This document shows positions 9,073 to 16,714 of a stretch of 64,000 nucleotides of DNA, in pieces. This DNA comes from Sva-07 sp963829585. GTDB lineage: Bacteria > Actinomycetota > Acidimicrobiia > Acidimicrobiales > Ilumatobacteraceae. The notes beneath the pieces were generated by a model, which saw nothing but the letters and a program-made list of their open reading frames with translations, did no database searches and had not been told where the DNA came from. The DNA lies in contig CAWHJD010000001.1 in the NCBI GenBank assembly GCA_963829585.1, positions 62,001-126,000 on the forward strand, given 5' to 3'. Each line of letters starts with the position of its first letter. Position 1 is the stretch's first letter. The position numbers were made by a program, and so were the translations under genes.

Positions 9073-9444
9073 ATGCTGGTGATCGATGCCGCGAACGTGA
9101 TCGGGTCGCGGCCGACGGGTTGGTGGCGTGACCGGCCCGGCGCCGCCCGACGCTTCACCGAACAGGTGCGTACCACGGTGGCCGACGGGCGGCTGGACCA
9201 ACCGGTGACCATCGTCCTCGAGGGTCAGTTCCGCAGCGGAGCCGTCGAGTCCGACGTCGATGGCGTGGCGGTGGTGCACGCGCCCGGCGAGGGCGACGAC
9301 ACGATCGCCGCAATCGCTGCGGTTCACGACGACGTGGTCGTGGTCACCGCCGACCGTGGCCTCGCTGCGCGGGTGCGAGCAGCCAACGGCACCGTCGTCG
9401 GGCCGAGTTGGCTGCTCGACCGGTTCGTGGACCGGAACGGCTGA
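9073..9444 (+). CDS. Small NYN/PIN-like domain protein
   Basis: 123 residues from ATG 9073. It opens with MLVIDAANVIG, the DxxN pattern of NYN (YacP-like) ribonucleases, then has DDTIAAIAAV and VVVTADRGLAARVRA, placing acidic residues as in PIN-fold metal sites. It ends with VVGPSWLLDRF. These are the expected positions for a small metal-dependent RNase, but the activity is inferred. A longer frame opening at 8800 overlaps the methyltransferase gene on the other strand and is not supported. Confidence 0.7.
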   Translation: MLVIDAANVIGSRPTGWWRDRPGAARRFTEQVRTTVADGRLDQPVTIVLEGQFRSGAVESDVDGVAVVHAPGEGDDTIAAIAAVHDDVVVVTADRGLAARVRAANGTVVGPSWLLDRFVDRNG

Positions 9445-9522
9445 AACAGCACTCGCGCAGGTCGCGGACCGTCGAGGTTCCCGCCCATCGACGGAACGCC
9501 GATCGCCTGGCACACTCGTTCC

Positions 9523-10230
9523 ATGGCTGATCTGGAGACGTTCCCCGAGGACTGGGACCGGGCGCTCGCCGTCGTCGCCCACCCCGACGACATGGAGTAC
9601 GGCGCAGCTGCGGCGGTCGCTCGCTGGACGCGCCAGGGCAAGCACATCGCCTATGTCCTCGTGTCCGACGGCGAGGCGGGGATCTCGACGATGCCGCCCG
9701 ACGAGGTCGGCCCACTGCGCCGCGAGGAGCAGCTCGCCAGCTGCAGCGTCGTCGGCGTCGACGACGTCGAGTTCCTCGGATGGCCCGACGGTTCGATCGT
9801 CGAGGGGCTGGCGTTGCGCGCCGATCTCGCCGAGGTGATCCGACGTCACCGGCCCGAGGTGGTGCTGTCGATCAACTTCCGCGACAGCTGGGGTGGACCG
9901 AGCTGGAACCACCCCGACCATCGGGCGGTCGGGAGGTCGCTGCTCGACGCCGTCCGCGACGCCGCGAACCCCTGGGTGTTCGGCGATCGGGGCGACGCGT
10001 GGGACGGCGTGCGCTTCGTGGCCTTCGGCGGCAGCCCGCAACCCACCCACGGCGTCGACACGACCGACACCTTCGACCTCGGTGTCGCGTCGCTCGCCGC
10101 CCACCACCTGTACCTCGATCATCTCGGCGGCGACATGGCCTCACCCGACGAGTTCCTGCGGGGCGCCGCCACCGCTGCCGGCGAACGCATGGGCACGCCC
10201 CTCGCCGCCACGTTCGAGGTCATCGGCTGA
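9523..10230 (+). CDS. PIG-L family deacetylase
   Basis: 235 residues. Zinc-site motif AHPDDMEYG is at residues 18-26 and the distal histidines are in NHPDHRAVG (about residue 128). The family removes N-acetyl groups from sugars; actinobacterial members include MshB (mycothiol synthesis) and Mca (mycothiol S-conjugate amidase). Length is shorter than MshB or Mca (near 290-300), so it is more likely a LmbE-like paralogue of unknown substrate. It follows the NYN-like gene after 78 bases. Confidence 0.85.
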   Translation: MADLETFPEDWDRALAVVAHPDDMEYGAAAAVARWTRQGKHIAYVLVSDGEAGISTMPPDEVGPLRREEQLASCSVVGVDDVEFLGWPDGSIVEGLALRADLAEVIRRHRPEVVLSINFRDSWGGPSWNHPDHRAVGRSLLDAVRDAANPWVFGDRGDAWDGVRFVAFGGSPQPTHGVDTTDTFDLGVASLAAHHLYLDHLGGDMASPDEFLRGAATAAGERMGTPLAATFEVIG

Positions 10231-10270
10231 GCGATCTCGGCTGAGCGACTGGCTGAGCGACTCGGCTGAG
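10223..10270. repeat. Short degenerate tandem repeat after the PIG-L gene
   Basis: Three to four imperfect copies of a unit close to CTCGGCTGAGCGA run from the PIG-L stop codon to the end of the convergent nucleotidyltransferase gene. Each copy contains CTGAG and may form small hairpins. Function unknown. Confidence 0.6.
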
Positions 10271-10272
10271 GT

Positions 10273-10815
10273 TCAGGCCAGCGTGAGGAGCCGAGCGACG
10301 CGGGGATCGTCGGGGCCGAGGTAGTGCACGAGCACCCCGGCGACGGCCTCGACGTCGAGGGTGCCGGCCAGCTGCATCTCCTCGAGGTCGGCCCAGTCCC
10401 GCGAACGGTCGAAGAAGGCCTTGAACACCGCGAGGTCTCGGCAGGCGAGGAACGGGACGTCGTGTCCCGCGAAGGGTTCCGATCGGATGCGCCCGCTGGC
10501 GTCGTCGTGGAACGGCGTGGTGTCGAGGAACACGTCGACCGGCGTGTTCGTCCACCAGAGGCGGGTCTGACCGTCGGCTTCGAGTTGCGCGACCGCCGCG
10601 TCGGTGGCCGAGATCTCGGCGGGCAACGCCGCGAGGAGATCGCCGGTGCGCTGGGCCGGGACGAACACGTTGACGTCGATGTCGATCGTGCCGCGGGCGC
10701 GTTGCGTGCACCAGGCGAGTGCCAGCGCTCCACCGAAGGCATGCGGCAGGTGTGCGGCATCGAGCGCCTGGTGGATGGCGACGATCTTGTCGGCCAGGGA
10801 GGGTGCGTCGGTCAT
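10273..10815 (-). CDS. Nucleotidyltransferase-fold protein, putative toxin of a TA pair
   Basis: 180 residues from ATG 10815. The segment HAFGGALALAWC followed by GTIDIDVNVFV is the helix plus [D]xD core of nucleotidyltransferases seen in AbiEii/MNT-like toxins; the strand WTNTPVDVFLDTTPFH supplies a third acidic strand, and FLACRDLAVFKAFFDRSRDWADL resembles the AbiEii/DUF6036 family C-terminal part. ATGA overlap with the upstream HTH gene suggests translational coupling. Together they look like an antitoxin (HTH) and toxin (NTase) or a related regulatory pair. The usual GS motif before the catalytic Asp pair is replaced by a GG motif, so catalysis is unproven. Confidence 0.75.
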   Translation of the reverse strand: MTDAPSLADKIVAIHQALDAAHLPHAFGGALALAWCTQRARGTIDIDVNVFVPAQRTGDLLAALPAEISATDAAVAQLEADGQTRLWWTNTPVDVFLDTTPFHDDASGRIRSEPFAGHDVPFLACRDLAVFKAFFDRSRDWADLEEMQLAGTLDVEAVAGVLVHYLGPDDPRVARLLTLA

Positions 10816-11135
10816 GCGACGGCCCCGAACTTGGGCACGTCGAGCGTGGGGGTGTGGCGCGCCGGGAACATCTCGGCCAGCTCGAGCACCTCGACCAGTT
10901 CTCGCCCACGAGCGACCGGATCGACGGCGACGTCGGCCGGTCGCCGCTCCAGCGTGACGTCCACGCGGAAGCCGCACGCGGTGAGGATCCGGTCGAGGGT
11001 GTCGACGTTGGGTGTCTTGTGGGCTTGTTCGTACGCGGCCAGGGTCGAGTGCGAGGTGTGAGCGCGGCGAGCGAGTTCGCGCAGCGAGAGTCCAGCCCGC
11101 CGCCGCGCCGTCCGGATCAACCGCGCTGCATCCAT
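10812..11135 (-). CDS. XRE-type HTH protein, putative antitoxin
   Basis: 107 residues. Residues 3-60 form a Cro/CI-type helix-turn-helix (AGLSLRELARRAHTSHSTLAAYEQ) with the common LDRILTACGFRVDV end. The C-terminal 45 residues (VARGRELVEVLELAEMFPAR) are likely the partner-binding part. It overlaps the nucleotidyltransferase gene by four bases. The intergenic region just upstream has an inverted repeat that it may bind, making a self-regulated pair. Confidence 0.8.
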   Translation of the reverse strand: MDAARLIRTARRRAGLSLRELARRAHTSHSTLAAYEQAHKTPNVDTLDRILTACGFRVDVTLERRPADVAVDPVARGRELVEVLELAEMFPARHTPTLDVPKFGAVA

Positions 11136-11153
11136 CTCCGCATGTTACCCGGC

Positions 11154-11173
11154 TGGTATCTGAATGAATACCA
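11154..11173. promoter_or_regulatory. Inverted repeat, candidate operator of the HTH/NTase pair
   Basis: TGGTAT-N8-ATACCA lies 18 bases upstream of the HTH start, between it and the divergent DUF1905 gene. Six-base arms with centres 14 bases apart fit a dimeric XRE repressor. It overlaps an alternative ATG (11164) of the DUF1905 gene. Confidence 0.5.
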
Positions 11174-11175
11174 CC

Positions 11176-11526
11176 ATGGCACCAGAGACGACGTGCGTCA
11201 CCGCTACCGTCTCGGCGATGGACGGGGATCCGTATCGGTTCGACGCGGAGGTGTGGGAACACCAGGGGTCGGCGGCCTGGTTCTTCGTGAGCCTTCCCGA
11301 GGAGATGGCCGACGACATCGACGAGCGTTACGGCCACCTCGAGGCAGGGTTCGGTTCGCTGCGCGTCGAGGTGACGGTCGGGTCGACGACGTGGCGCACG
11401 TCGATCTTCCCCGACACCAAGCGGGGGACCTACGTGTTACCGGTGAAGAAGCAGGTGCGAACCGCCGAAGGTCTCGCCGAGGGCGCGGTGTGTTCGGTCG
11501 AACTCGCGGTCGTTGCCGGCGAGTGA
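11176..11526 (+). CDS. DUF1905 domain protein
   Basis: 116 residues from ATG 11176 (an ATG at 11164 would add four). DUF1905 signature features are the opening beta strands, WEHQGSAAWFFVSLPEEMADDI, then GFGSLRVEVTVGSTTWRTSIFPD and the ending YVLPVKKQVRTAEGL. The domain forms a small barrel of unknown role. It diverges from the HTH/NTase pair, with only 40 bases between start codons. Confidence 0.85.
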   Translation: MAPETTCVTATVSAMDGDPYRFDAEVWEHQGSAAWFFVSLPEEMADDIDERYGHLEAGFGSLRVEVTVGSTTWRTSIFPDTKRGTYVLPVKKQVRTAEGLAEGAVCSVELAVVAGE

Positions 11527-11597
11527 CGCCCTCAGCGTTGCGCGGCGAGGCGTCCATCGGCACGTGGGCTCCCGAACGTGAGCGGTGGAGCGGCCGG

Positions 11598-12599
11598 CTA
11601 CCCGGCGTCGAGGGTCTCGAGGAATCGGATCGAGGCGTCGGCGATCTGGCGTTGGGCGTCGGCTCGACTGATGCCGGGCGTGCCGTCGCCGCGCTGCGGG
11701 CCGTAGTCGCCGAAGAAGGAGTGGATGGCGCCGTCGATCGGGACGTACTCGGTCGAGGGCGGGAGGTCGGGTTTGTGTTCGTCGATGTCGGCTGGGGTGG
11801 CCAGGCCGTCGTTGGTGCCGGAGATCGACATGGCGGCGAGGTCGATGCGCTCCGACATGTCGTGGATCGGGTAGGCGGCGTAGAGCAGCAGGGCGTCGAG
11901 CTCGTCGCGCTCCGTCTCGGCGTAGCTCGACGCCACGGCGCCGCCGAGTGAGTGGCCCCCGATGGCCCACCGGTCGATCGTGTCGTCGCGGTCGCCGATC
12001 ACGGCGTCGGCGGCGTTCGAGTCGAGGATCGCCAGGTTGTAGGGCTGCTTGAAGATGACGACGGTGAAGCCGGCTTCGGCGATCGGTCGCAGGACGTGGG
12101 CGTAGGCCTGCGGGTCGACCTTGGCTCCGGGATAGAAGGCGAGGCCGACGTTGCGTGGATCGTCGGTCGGGGTCAGTCGGATCTGCGATCTCGAGACGTC
12201 GACGGTCACCCCGTTTCCGTCGTCGAGCGCGTCGAGTGCGATCTGTTCGGCCGACAGCGGCTTGAGGTAGACGAGCAGTCCGAGCAGCGCCACACCCGCG
12301 ACGAGCAGCCCGGCGCGGGCCGACCAGACCCACCACGCCGATCGTTGCGGTGGCGGACCCACGAGGAGCGCCCAGGTGACGAGCCCGATGGCGGCGGCCA
12401 GCGCCAGCAAGAGCGTGATCAGGTAGGCCGGGCTCGACCCCCAGATGCCGACCCAGGCCGTCGCGAACGCCCAGACGACCGCAAGCGCGAGGGTCGCTCC
12501 CACGCCGATGGGCAACCACCGAGGACGCCGGCCCGGCTCCTGCGCCGGCGGTGCCGCGTCGTCGGGTTCGGTGGGTGCGTCGGTCAGCGGGTCCGTCAC
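11598..12599 (-). CDS. Membrane-anchored alpha/beta hydrolase
   Basis: 333 residues from GTG 12599. Three membrane helices at about 28-50, 56-78 and 90-108 precede an alpha/beta hydrolase domain. The nucleophile elbow is GGHSLGGAVASSYAE (Ser, about residue 204), an oxyanion-strand region is VGLAFYPGAKVDPQAYAHV, and the catalytic His is probably in GAIHSFFGDYG. The domain should be outside or at the membrane. Substrate unknown; it matches the PF12695-type hydrolases with an N-terminal membrane part. A longer frame to 12719 lacks a convincing start. Confidence 0.75.
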   Translation of the reverse strand: MTDPLTDAPTEPDDAAPPAQEPGRRPRWLPIGVGATLALAVVWAFATAWVGIWGSSPAYLITLLLALAAAIGLVTWALLVGPPPQRSAWWVWSARAGLLVAGVALLGLLVYLKPLSAEQIALDALDDGNGVTVDVSRSQIRLTPTDDPRNVGLAFYPGAKVDPQAYAHVLRPIAEAGFTVVIFKQPYNLAILDSNAADAVIGDRDDTIDRWAIGGHSLGGAVASSYAETERDELDALLLYAAYPIHDMSERIDLAAMSISGTNDGLATPADIDEHKPDLPPSTEYVPIDGAIHSFFGDYGPQRGDGTPGISRADAQRQIADASIRFLETLDAG

Positions 12600-12690
12600 G
12601 TCGGTGAGTCTCGCACGGCCGTGGAATCGCCCGACCGGTTCGCGACACACTGTCGGCGCACCGGCTCGTTCGGCAGGGGGCCGACCCCTG

Positions 12691-13539
12691 CTACCGCGCG
12701 TCGGTGCGTGGCGCGGCATCGGGCGGGATGCGCAGCGCGGTCATCTGCGTCGACTGCATCACGAGACGATCCTGGCTGTCCCACGCTTCGCAGATCTCGT
12801 CGGCGTAGCCGTCGTGGATCACCTGTACACGAAACCGCAGCCGCAACGGGCCGGGTGCCGGTATCGCACGGTTGTAGACCGTGATCGCCAGCGTCGGCAC
12901 CCACCCCGTCTGCACCACACCGAACGTCGCCGGCGGCATGACGTCGGACGCGTAGAGCAGCCCGACCGTGTCGAAGACGTCCTCGGCTTCATCACGCAGG
13001 TACGCCCGGAACTCGCCGCCGCCGACCGCGGTCGGCCCGTCCTCCGTCATCCGAAAGCCCGCGTCGGGATCGAACTTCAACGAGATGCCGCGGTCGCCGC
13101 CCATCGGCGACGGCACCAGGTCCTCCAGGGCCGGGAACGGGCACGGCGCGATCTCGCCCCAGAAGGGCACGGTCCCCTCGTGCAGCGTCCCGAGCGTGAA
13201 CTGCGCACGTACACCTCGAACGCCGTCGACACCGATCGTCGCATTGACCTGGCTGGCGGTCTTGCCGACCCGATCGATCTCGGTGACGATCTGCGCCGGG
13301 CCGAGGTCGGGCGACGACAGGAACTGCGCCGACGCAGTGATGACGTGCTCGTTCGTCGAGCCGGCTCGCCGGGCTGCGTCGAGCGCGGCACGGCCGAGAC
13401 AGGCGAGCATGTAGCCGCCGTTCGGCTTGGCACCCATGATCGCGTATTCGTCGACGAGCTCGACGTCGTAGTGCCGGCGCCCGGCATCGTCGTGGCCGCG
13501 CGGAACGATCGAGGTCGCCGCCTTGAAGGTGGTGGGCAT
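12691..13539 (-). CDS. TesB-like acyl-CoA thioesterase
   Basis: 282 residues from ATG 13539, the size of a double-hotdog thioesterase. N-terminal hotdog strands include VDEYAIMGAKPNGGYMLACL, followed by SAQFLSSPDLGPAQIVTEI. The second domain has the TFGVVQTGWVPTLAITVYNR segment and then strands ending DSQDRLVMQSTQMTALR. These match the YbgC/TesB-type family common beside fatty acid genes. It would hydrolyse acyl-CoA in the cytoplasm. It is divergent from the HNH gene across a palindrome at 13581. Confidence 0.8.
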   Translation of the reverse strand: MPTTFKAATSIVPRGHDDAGRRHYDVELVDEYAIMGAKPNGGYMLACLGRAALDAARRAGSTNEHVITASAQFLSSPDLGPAQIVTEIDRVGKTASQVNATIGVDGVRGVRAQFTLGTLHEGTVPFWGEIAPCPFPALEDLVPSPMGGDRGISLKFDPDAGFRMTEDGPTAVGGGEFRAYLRDEAEDVFDTVGLLYASDVMPPATFGVVQTGWVPTLAITVYNRAIPAPGPLRLRFRVQVIHDGYADEICEAWDSQDRLVMQSTQMTALRIPPDAAPRTDAR

Positions 13540-13580
13540 TCGGATCCTTGAAGGGTGGGGGGTCGAGATCGTGAGGATCT

Positions 13581-13593
13581 CGAAGAATCTTCG
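13581..13593. promoter_or_regulatory. Palindrome in a divergent promoter region
   Basis: CGAAGAATCTTCG is a perfect 6+1+6 palindrome between the thioesterase and HNH starts. It may be an operator shared by both; no regulator is encoded next to it. Confidence 0.35.
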
Positions 13594-13638
13594 TTTGCGT
13601 GCGCAACTATGCCACACCCCCCTGCGCATGATGGCCGC

Positions 13639-15147
13639 ATGTTGGACGTGTCGGCCGATCGGCTGGTGGACGGGCTGATGGAGGGGCTCGTGGGAGAGCT
13701 GATGGAGTGCAGCGACTCCGGCCTGGACGACCGACTCCGCACCCTGGAATTGGAGCGCCGCAGGATCGAGGCCGAACTCGCGCTCACCGTCGGCGAGGTC
13801 GACCGGCGCCGCTCCTACCTCGACGACGGACACCGCTCACTGAAGGCCTACTTGCGAGCCACCTGCAACTTCTCCGACGCCGAAGCCGCCCGCGTCTGTC
13901 ACCTGACCGCTGCCGCAGGCGACGTCCCCGGCCTCGTCGAAGCACTCCACCTCGGCCGCATCGGCGCTGCACAGGCCAACGAACTCGCCGTCGCCCACAC
14001 CAATCAGCGGGTCCGCGCCCGGCTCGGCGACTTCGCCCCGATGCTGCTGGAGCTGGCCGAGCGCCTCAGCTTCCGCGAGTTCCGAACGTGCGTGAAGCGC
14101 TTCGTGATGCTCGCCGACCTCGACGGCGCCCACCACGACCTCGACGAATCCATCCGCAACCGTCGCGCCCATGTCGTCAACCTCGACGGATCGCTGTGCC
14201 TCGACTCCGGCGGTGGCGACCCGCTCGTCAACGTCGAACTCGAGGCGATCTTCCGATACTTCTGCGAGCTGGAGTACGACGCCGATGTCGCCGCCCGACG
14301 AGCCGAGCACGGCGACCGCGCCGACGAATTTCCGCTCACCCGAACCGCCACACAACGCGGCTACGACGCCTTCGTGGCGATCATGCGCGGCGCACTCGCC
14401 AACCACGAAGCGGGCAAGCCCGCGCCGGCGACCGAACCGTTGGTCACCATCCTGATGGACCACCGCACCTTCGGGCACCTGCTCGCGTCGCGCGGCCTGG
14501 CGCCTGACACCACGCTCGCCGGCGAGCAGGTCGACCCGTTCACCGGGCTGGCATCGCCCGACGAACTGCTCGCCGAACTGATGGCCGACCCCGACTCGAT
14601 CGGGTCACGGCGCTGCGAAACGTCCACCGGACAGATCCTCGACCCCCACACCGTGCTGCGGGCCGCGCTCGCCGGGCACATCCGGCGCGCCGTACTCGGC
14701 GCCGACAACGTCCCGATCAACCTCGGCCGGAAGACGCGAGTGTTCACGGGCCCCGCGCGGCAGGCCGCCAAGCTCCTCGCGGTGCACTGCGATCACCCCG
14801 GCTGTGGCCTGCCGGCCGAGTTCTGCGAAGTCGACCACTCCACCGAATGGTCGGACGACGGTCGCACCGATCAGGACAACGCGGGCGTCGAGTGCGGCCG
14901 CCACAACCGGCTCAAACACCGAAGACGATGGCGCACCCGGCGCGACATCGACGGACGAACCCACACCATCCGAGCCGACGGCACCATCATGCTGCCCGTC
15001 GGAGTCCGCCCGCCCGTCTTCCCCGACGAAGCCGCTGGCGAACCCTCTCACGAGCCACCAGTCACCGCCACCGAAGAAGCCATCGAGGCCGCCGAACTGA
15101 CACGACTGGCCCGAGCCCGCGCACGCCAACTCCGCAGGGTGGCATGA
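13639..15147 (+). CDS. DUF222/HNH endonuclease
   Basis: 502 residues from ATG 13639. DUF222 covers about residues 20-360 (LERRRIEAELALTVGEVD, then HRSLKAYLRATCNFSDAEA). The HNH domain is C-terminal: CDHPGCGLPAEFCEVDHSTE, then DNAGVECGRHNRLKHRRRW, with two Cys pairs for zinc and His-Asn-His catalytic residues. Such genes occur in many copies in actinobacterial genomes and behave like mobile or housekeeping nucleases of unclear function. A start at 13555 is open but poor. Confidence 0.9.
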   Translation: MLDVSADRLVDGLMEGLVGELMECSDSGLDDRLRTLELERRRIEAELALTVGEVDRRRSYLDDGHRSLKAYLRATCNFSDAEAARVCHLTAAAGDVPGLVEALHLGRIGAAQANELAVAHTNQRVRARLGDFAPMLLELAERLSFREFRTCVKRFVMLADLDGAHHDLDESIRNRRAHVVNLDGSLCLDSGGGDPLVNVELEAIFRYFCELEYDADVAARRAEHGDRADEFPLTRTATQRGYDAFVAIMRGALANHEAGKPAPATEPLVTILMDHRTFGHLLASRGLAPDTTLAGEQVDPFTGLASPDELLAELMADPDSIGSRRCETSTGQILDPHTVLRAALAGHIRRAVLGADNVPINLGRKTRVFTGPARQAAKLLAVHCDHPGCGLPAEFCEVDHSTEWSDDGRTDQDNAGVECGRHNRLKHRRRWRTRRDIDGRTHTIRADGTIMLPVGVRPPVFPDEAAGEPSHEPPVTATEEAIEAAELTRLARARARQLRRVA

Positions 15148-15157
15148 ACGAACCGAC

Positions 15158-15201
15158 ACTCCTGTCGAGGAGTCCATCACTGTCCGCAAGCATCAGATGC
15201 T
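15158..15201. promoter_or_regulatory. Two small palindromes upstream of the MazF-type pair
   Basis: ACTCCT-GTCG-AGGAGT (15158-15173) and AGCAT-CAG-ATGCT (15189-15201) lie just upstream of the antitoxin. The second sits 14 bases before the start and fits an operator bound by an antitoxin-toxin complex. The first could end transcription from the HNH gene. Confidence 0.4.
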
Positions 15202-15214
15202 AGCGTCCAGAGCT

Positions 15215-15424
15215 ATGCCGATGACGCGCACGACCTTCACGCTCGACGAATCGCTCGCGGAGCAGGCGCGGCGTCTCGGCGTCAACGTGTCCGCTGCGGC
15301 CAGGGACGGCGTGGCGTCGGCGGTGCGGGCTGCCCTCATCGAGCGCGACCGCGCCGCCTACCAGGCCAAACCCGAGACGCCGGACGAATCCTGGGGCGAT
15401 GCCGAGGCCTGGGGGGACGAGTGA
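15215..15424 (+). CDS. CcdA/RHH-type antitoxin
   Basis: 69 residues from ATG 15215 (ATG 15221 also possible). RTTFTLDESLAEQARRLGV is a ribbon-helix-helix opening: strand then helix, with a second helix at SAAARDGVASAVRAALIE. The acidic C-terminus (PETPDESWGDAEAWGDE) is the likely toxin-binding tail. The stop overlaps the toxin start (GTGA), typical of a coupled pair. Confidence 0.8.
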   Translation: MPMTRTTFTLDESLAEQARRLGVNVSAAARDGVASAVRAALIERDRAAYQAKPETPDESWGDAEAWGDE

Positions 15425-15729
15425 ACCGCGGCGAGGTGTGGCTCGCCGAAGTCGGCCGCAAGCGCCGACCGGTCCTCGTCCTCACGCGCACGGAGGTGCT
15501 CGACGTCCGCGCACTCGTCACGGTTGCGGAGATCTCGACGTCATCGCGGGGACTCGCCGCCGAAGTCCGCTTCGACCACGTCACTGCAGGTCTCGACCGG
15601 GAATCGGTCATCAACGCCGACGGCCTGCACACCATCGCCCAATCGACGCTCACCACCAGGGTCGGCGAACTGGACGACACCACGCTGGAACGTGTGTGCA
15701 CCGCAGTCAGCTACGCGCTCGGCTGCTGA
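15421..15729 (+). CDS. MazF/PemK-family toxin
   Basis: 102 residues from GTG 15421. The family fold is visible as RGEVWLAEVGRKRRPVLVLT (first strands with the conserved Arg-Pro) and ESVINADGLHTIAQSTL (the family SxxNxDxxxTI segment). MazF enzymes cut single-stranded mRNA in the ribosome or free. The Arg and Thr residues used in catalysis seem present. Overlap with the CcdA-like gene by four bases gives a complete type II toxin-antitoxin pair, lying between the HNH gene and the folate genes. Confidence 0.85.
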   Translation: MNRGEVWLAEVGRKRRPVLVLTRTEVLDVRALVTVAEISTSSRGLAAEVRFDHVTAGLDRESVINADGLHTIAQSTLTTRVGELDDTTLERVCTAVSYALGC

Positions 15730-15755
15730 CACGGACGGCTTCACCCGCGAGGATC

Positions 15756-16160
15756 ATGGCGATGGCCGACCCCATTCCCTCCAGCCGACGCGCGCGCCCC
15801 GGTGCTCCTGACCGGATCGTCGTCAACGGTCTCGTCGTCGACACCTTCATCGGGGTGCACGACTTCGAGCGGGAGGCCACACAGCGGGTCCGCTTCGACA
15901 TCGAGATCGTCACGGTCGACGACTACGCCGATCGCGTGCGGGAGACGGGCGCGTACGTCTCCTACGCCGACGTCGTCGAGTTCGTCGAGGCGCGGGCTGC
16001 GTCCGGCGACCACGTCGAACTCGTCGAGACCTGGGCCGAGGACGTCGCCGACTTCGCCCTGCGAAACGAGCTCGCCCAGGCGGTGCGGGTCACGGTCCAG
16101 AAGCTGGACATCTTCGACACCGCCGACGGCGTCGGGATCATGATCGAACGGTCGCGATGA
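15756..16160 (+). CDS. folB: Dihydroneopterin aldolase
   Basis: 134 residues from ATG 15756, preceded by GCGAGGA. The core RIVVNGLVVDTFIGVHDFERE (with the GVxxxER motif), YVSYADVVEFVEA and the end AVRVTVQKLDIFDTADGVGI are typical. It cleaves 7,8-dihydroneopterin to the pterin used by FolK. First of three genes that overlap one another by ATGA. A start at 15762 would shorten it by two residues. Confidence 0.92.
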   Translation: MAMADPIPSSRRARPGAPDRIVVNGLVVDTFIGVHDFEREATQRVRFDIEIVTVDDYADRVRETGAYVSYADVVEFVEARAASGDHVELVETWAEDVADFALRNELAQAVRVTVQKLDIFDTADGVGIMIERSR

Positions 16161-16714
16161 GCCAACCACCAACACCAACGACCCGTTGCCTGATCGCCCT
16201 CGGCTCCAACCTCGGCGACCGGCTGGACAACCTGCGCGCCGGCCTGGCCGCGATCGGAGACGCCGCCGCCATCGAGGTGGTCGCCGTCTCACCGCTCTAC
16301 GAGACCGCCCCGGTCGGTGGGCCGGACGGGCAGGGTCCCTACCTCAACGCCGCACTCGCCGCCGACACGACCCTCGACGCCACGACGCTCCTGGCGCTCC
16401 TCCACCGGATCGAAGCCGATCGCGAGCGTCAGCGAGTCGTGCACTGGGGACCACGGACCCTCGATCTCGACCTGCTCGTGCACGGCGATCTCGTCGCCGA
16501 CACGGCCACGCTGCAGGTCCCCCACCCGCGGATGCACGAGCGACGGTTCGTGATGGTCCCCGTGTGCGACATCGCGCCCGACGTCGTCCATCCCCGGCTC
16601 GGACGCACGATGCGCGACCTCCTCGCCGAGCTCCCCGTCGAGCCCGGCGACCTGACCCGACTCACCGACACGTGGCACACCACCACCCAGCCCGACGCGG
16701 AGCACAGCACATGA
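16157..16714 (+). CDS. folK: 6-hydroxymethyl-dihydropterin pyrophosphokinase
   Basis: 185 residues, overlapping folB by ATGA. Motifs are LIALGSNLGDRLDNL (residues 12-26), RVVHWGPRTLDLDLL with the metal-binding Asp pair (about residues 93-107) and VPHPRMHERRFVMVP. It transfers pyrophosphate from ATP to the pterin alcohol in folate synthesis. The C-terminal 30 residues are a loosely conserved tail. Confidence 0.95.
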   Translation: MSQPPTPTTRCLIALGSNLGDRLDNLRAGLAAIGDAAAIEVVAVSPLYETAPVGGPDGQGPYLNAALAADTTLDATTLLALLHRIEADRERQRVVHWGPRTLDLDLLVHGDLVADTATLQVPHPRMHERRFVMVPVCDIAPDVVHPRLGRTMRDLLAELPVEPGDLTRLTDTWHTTTQPDAEHST

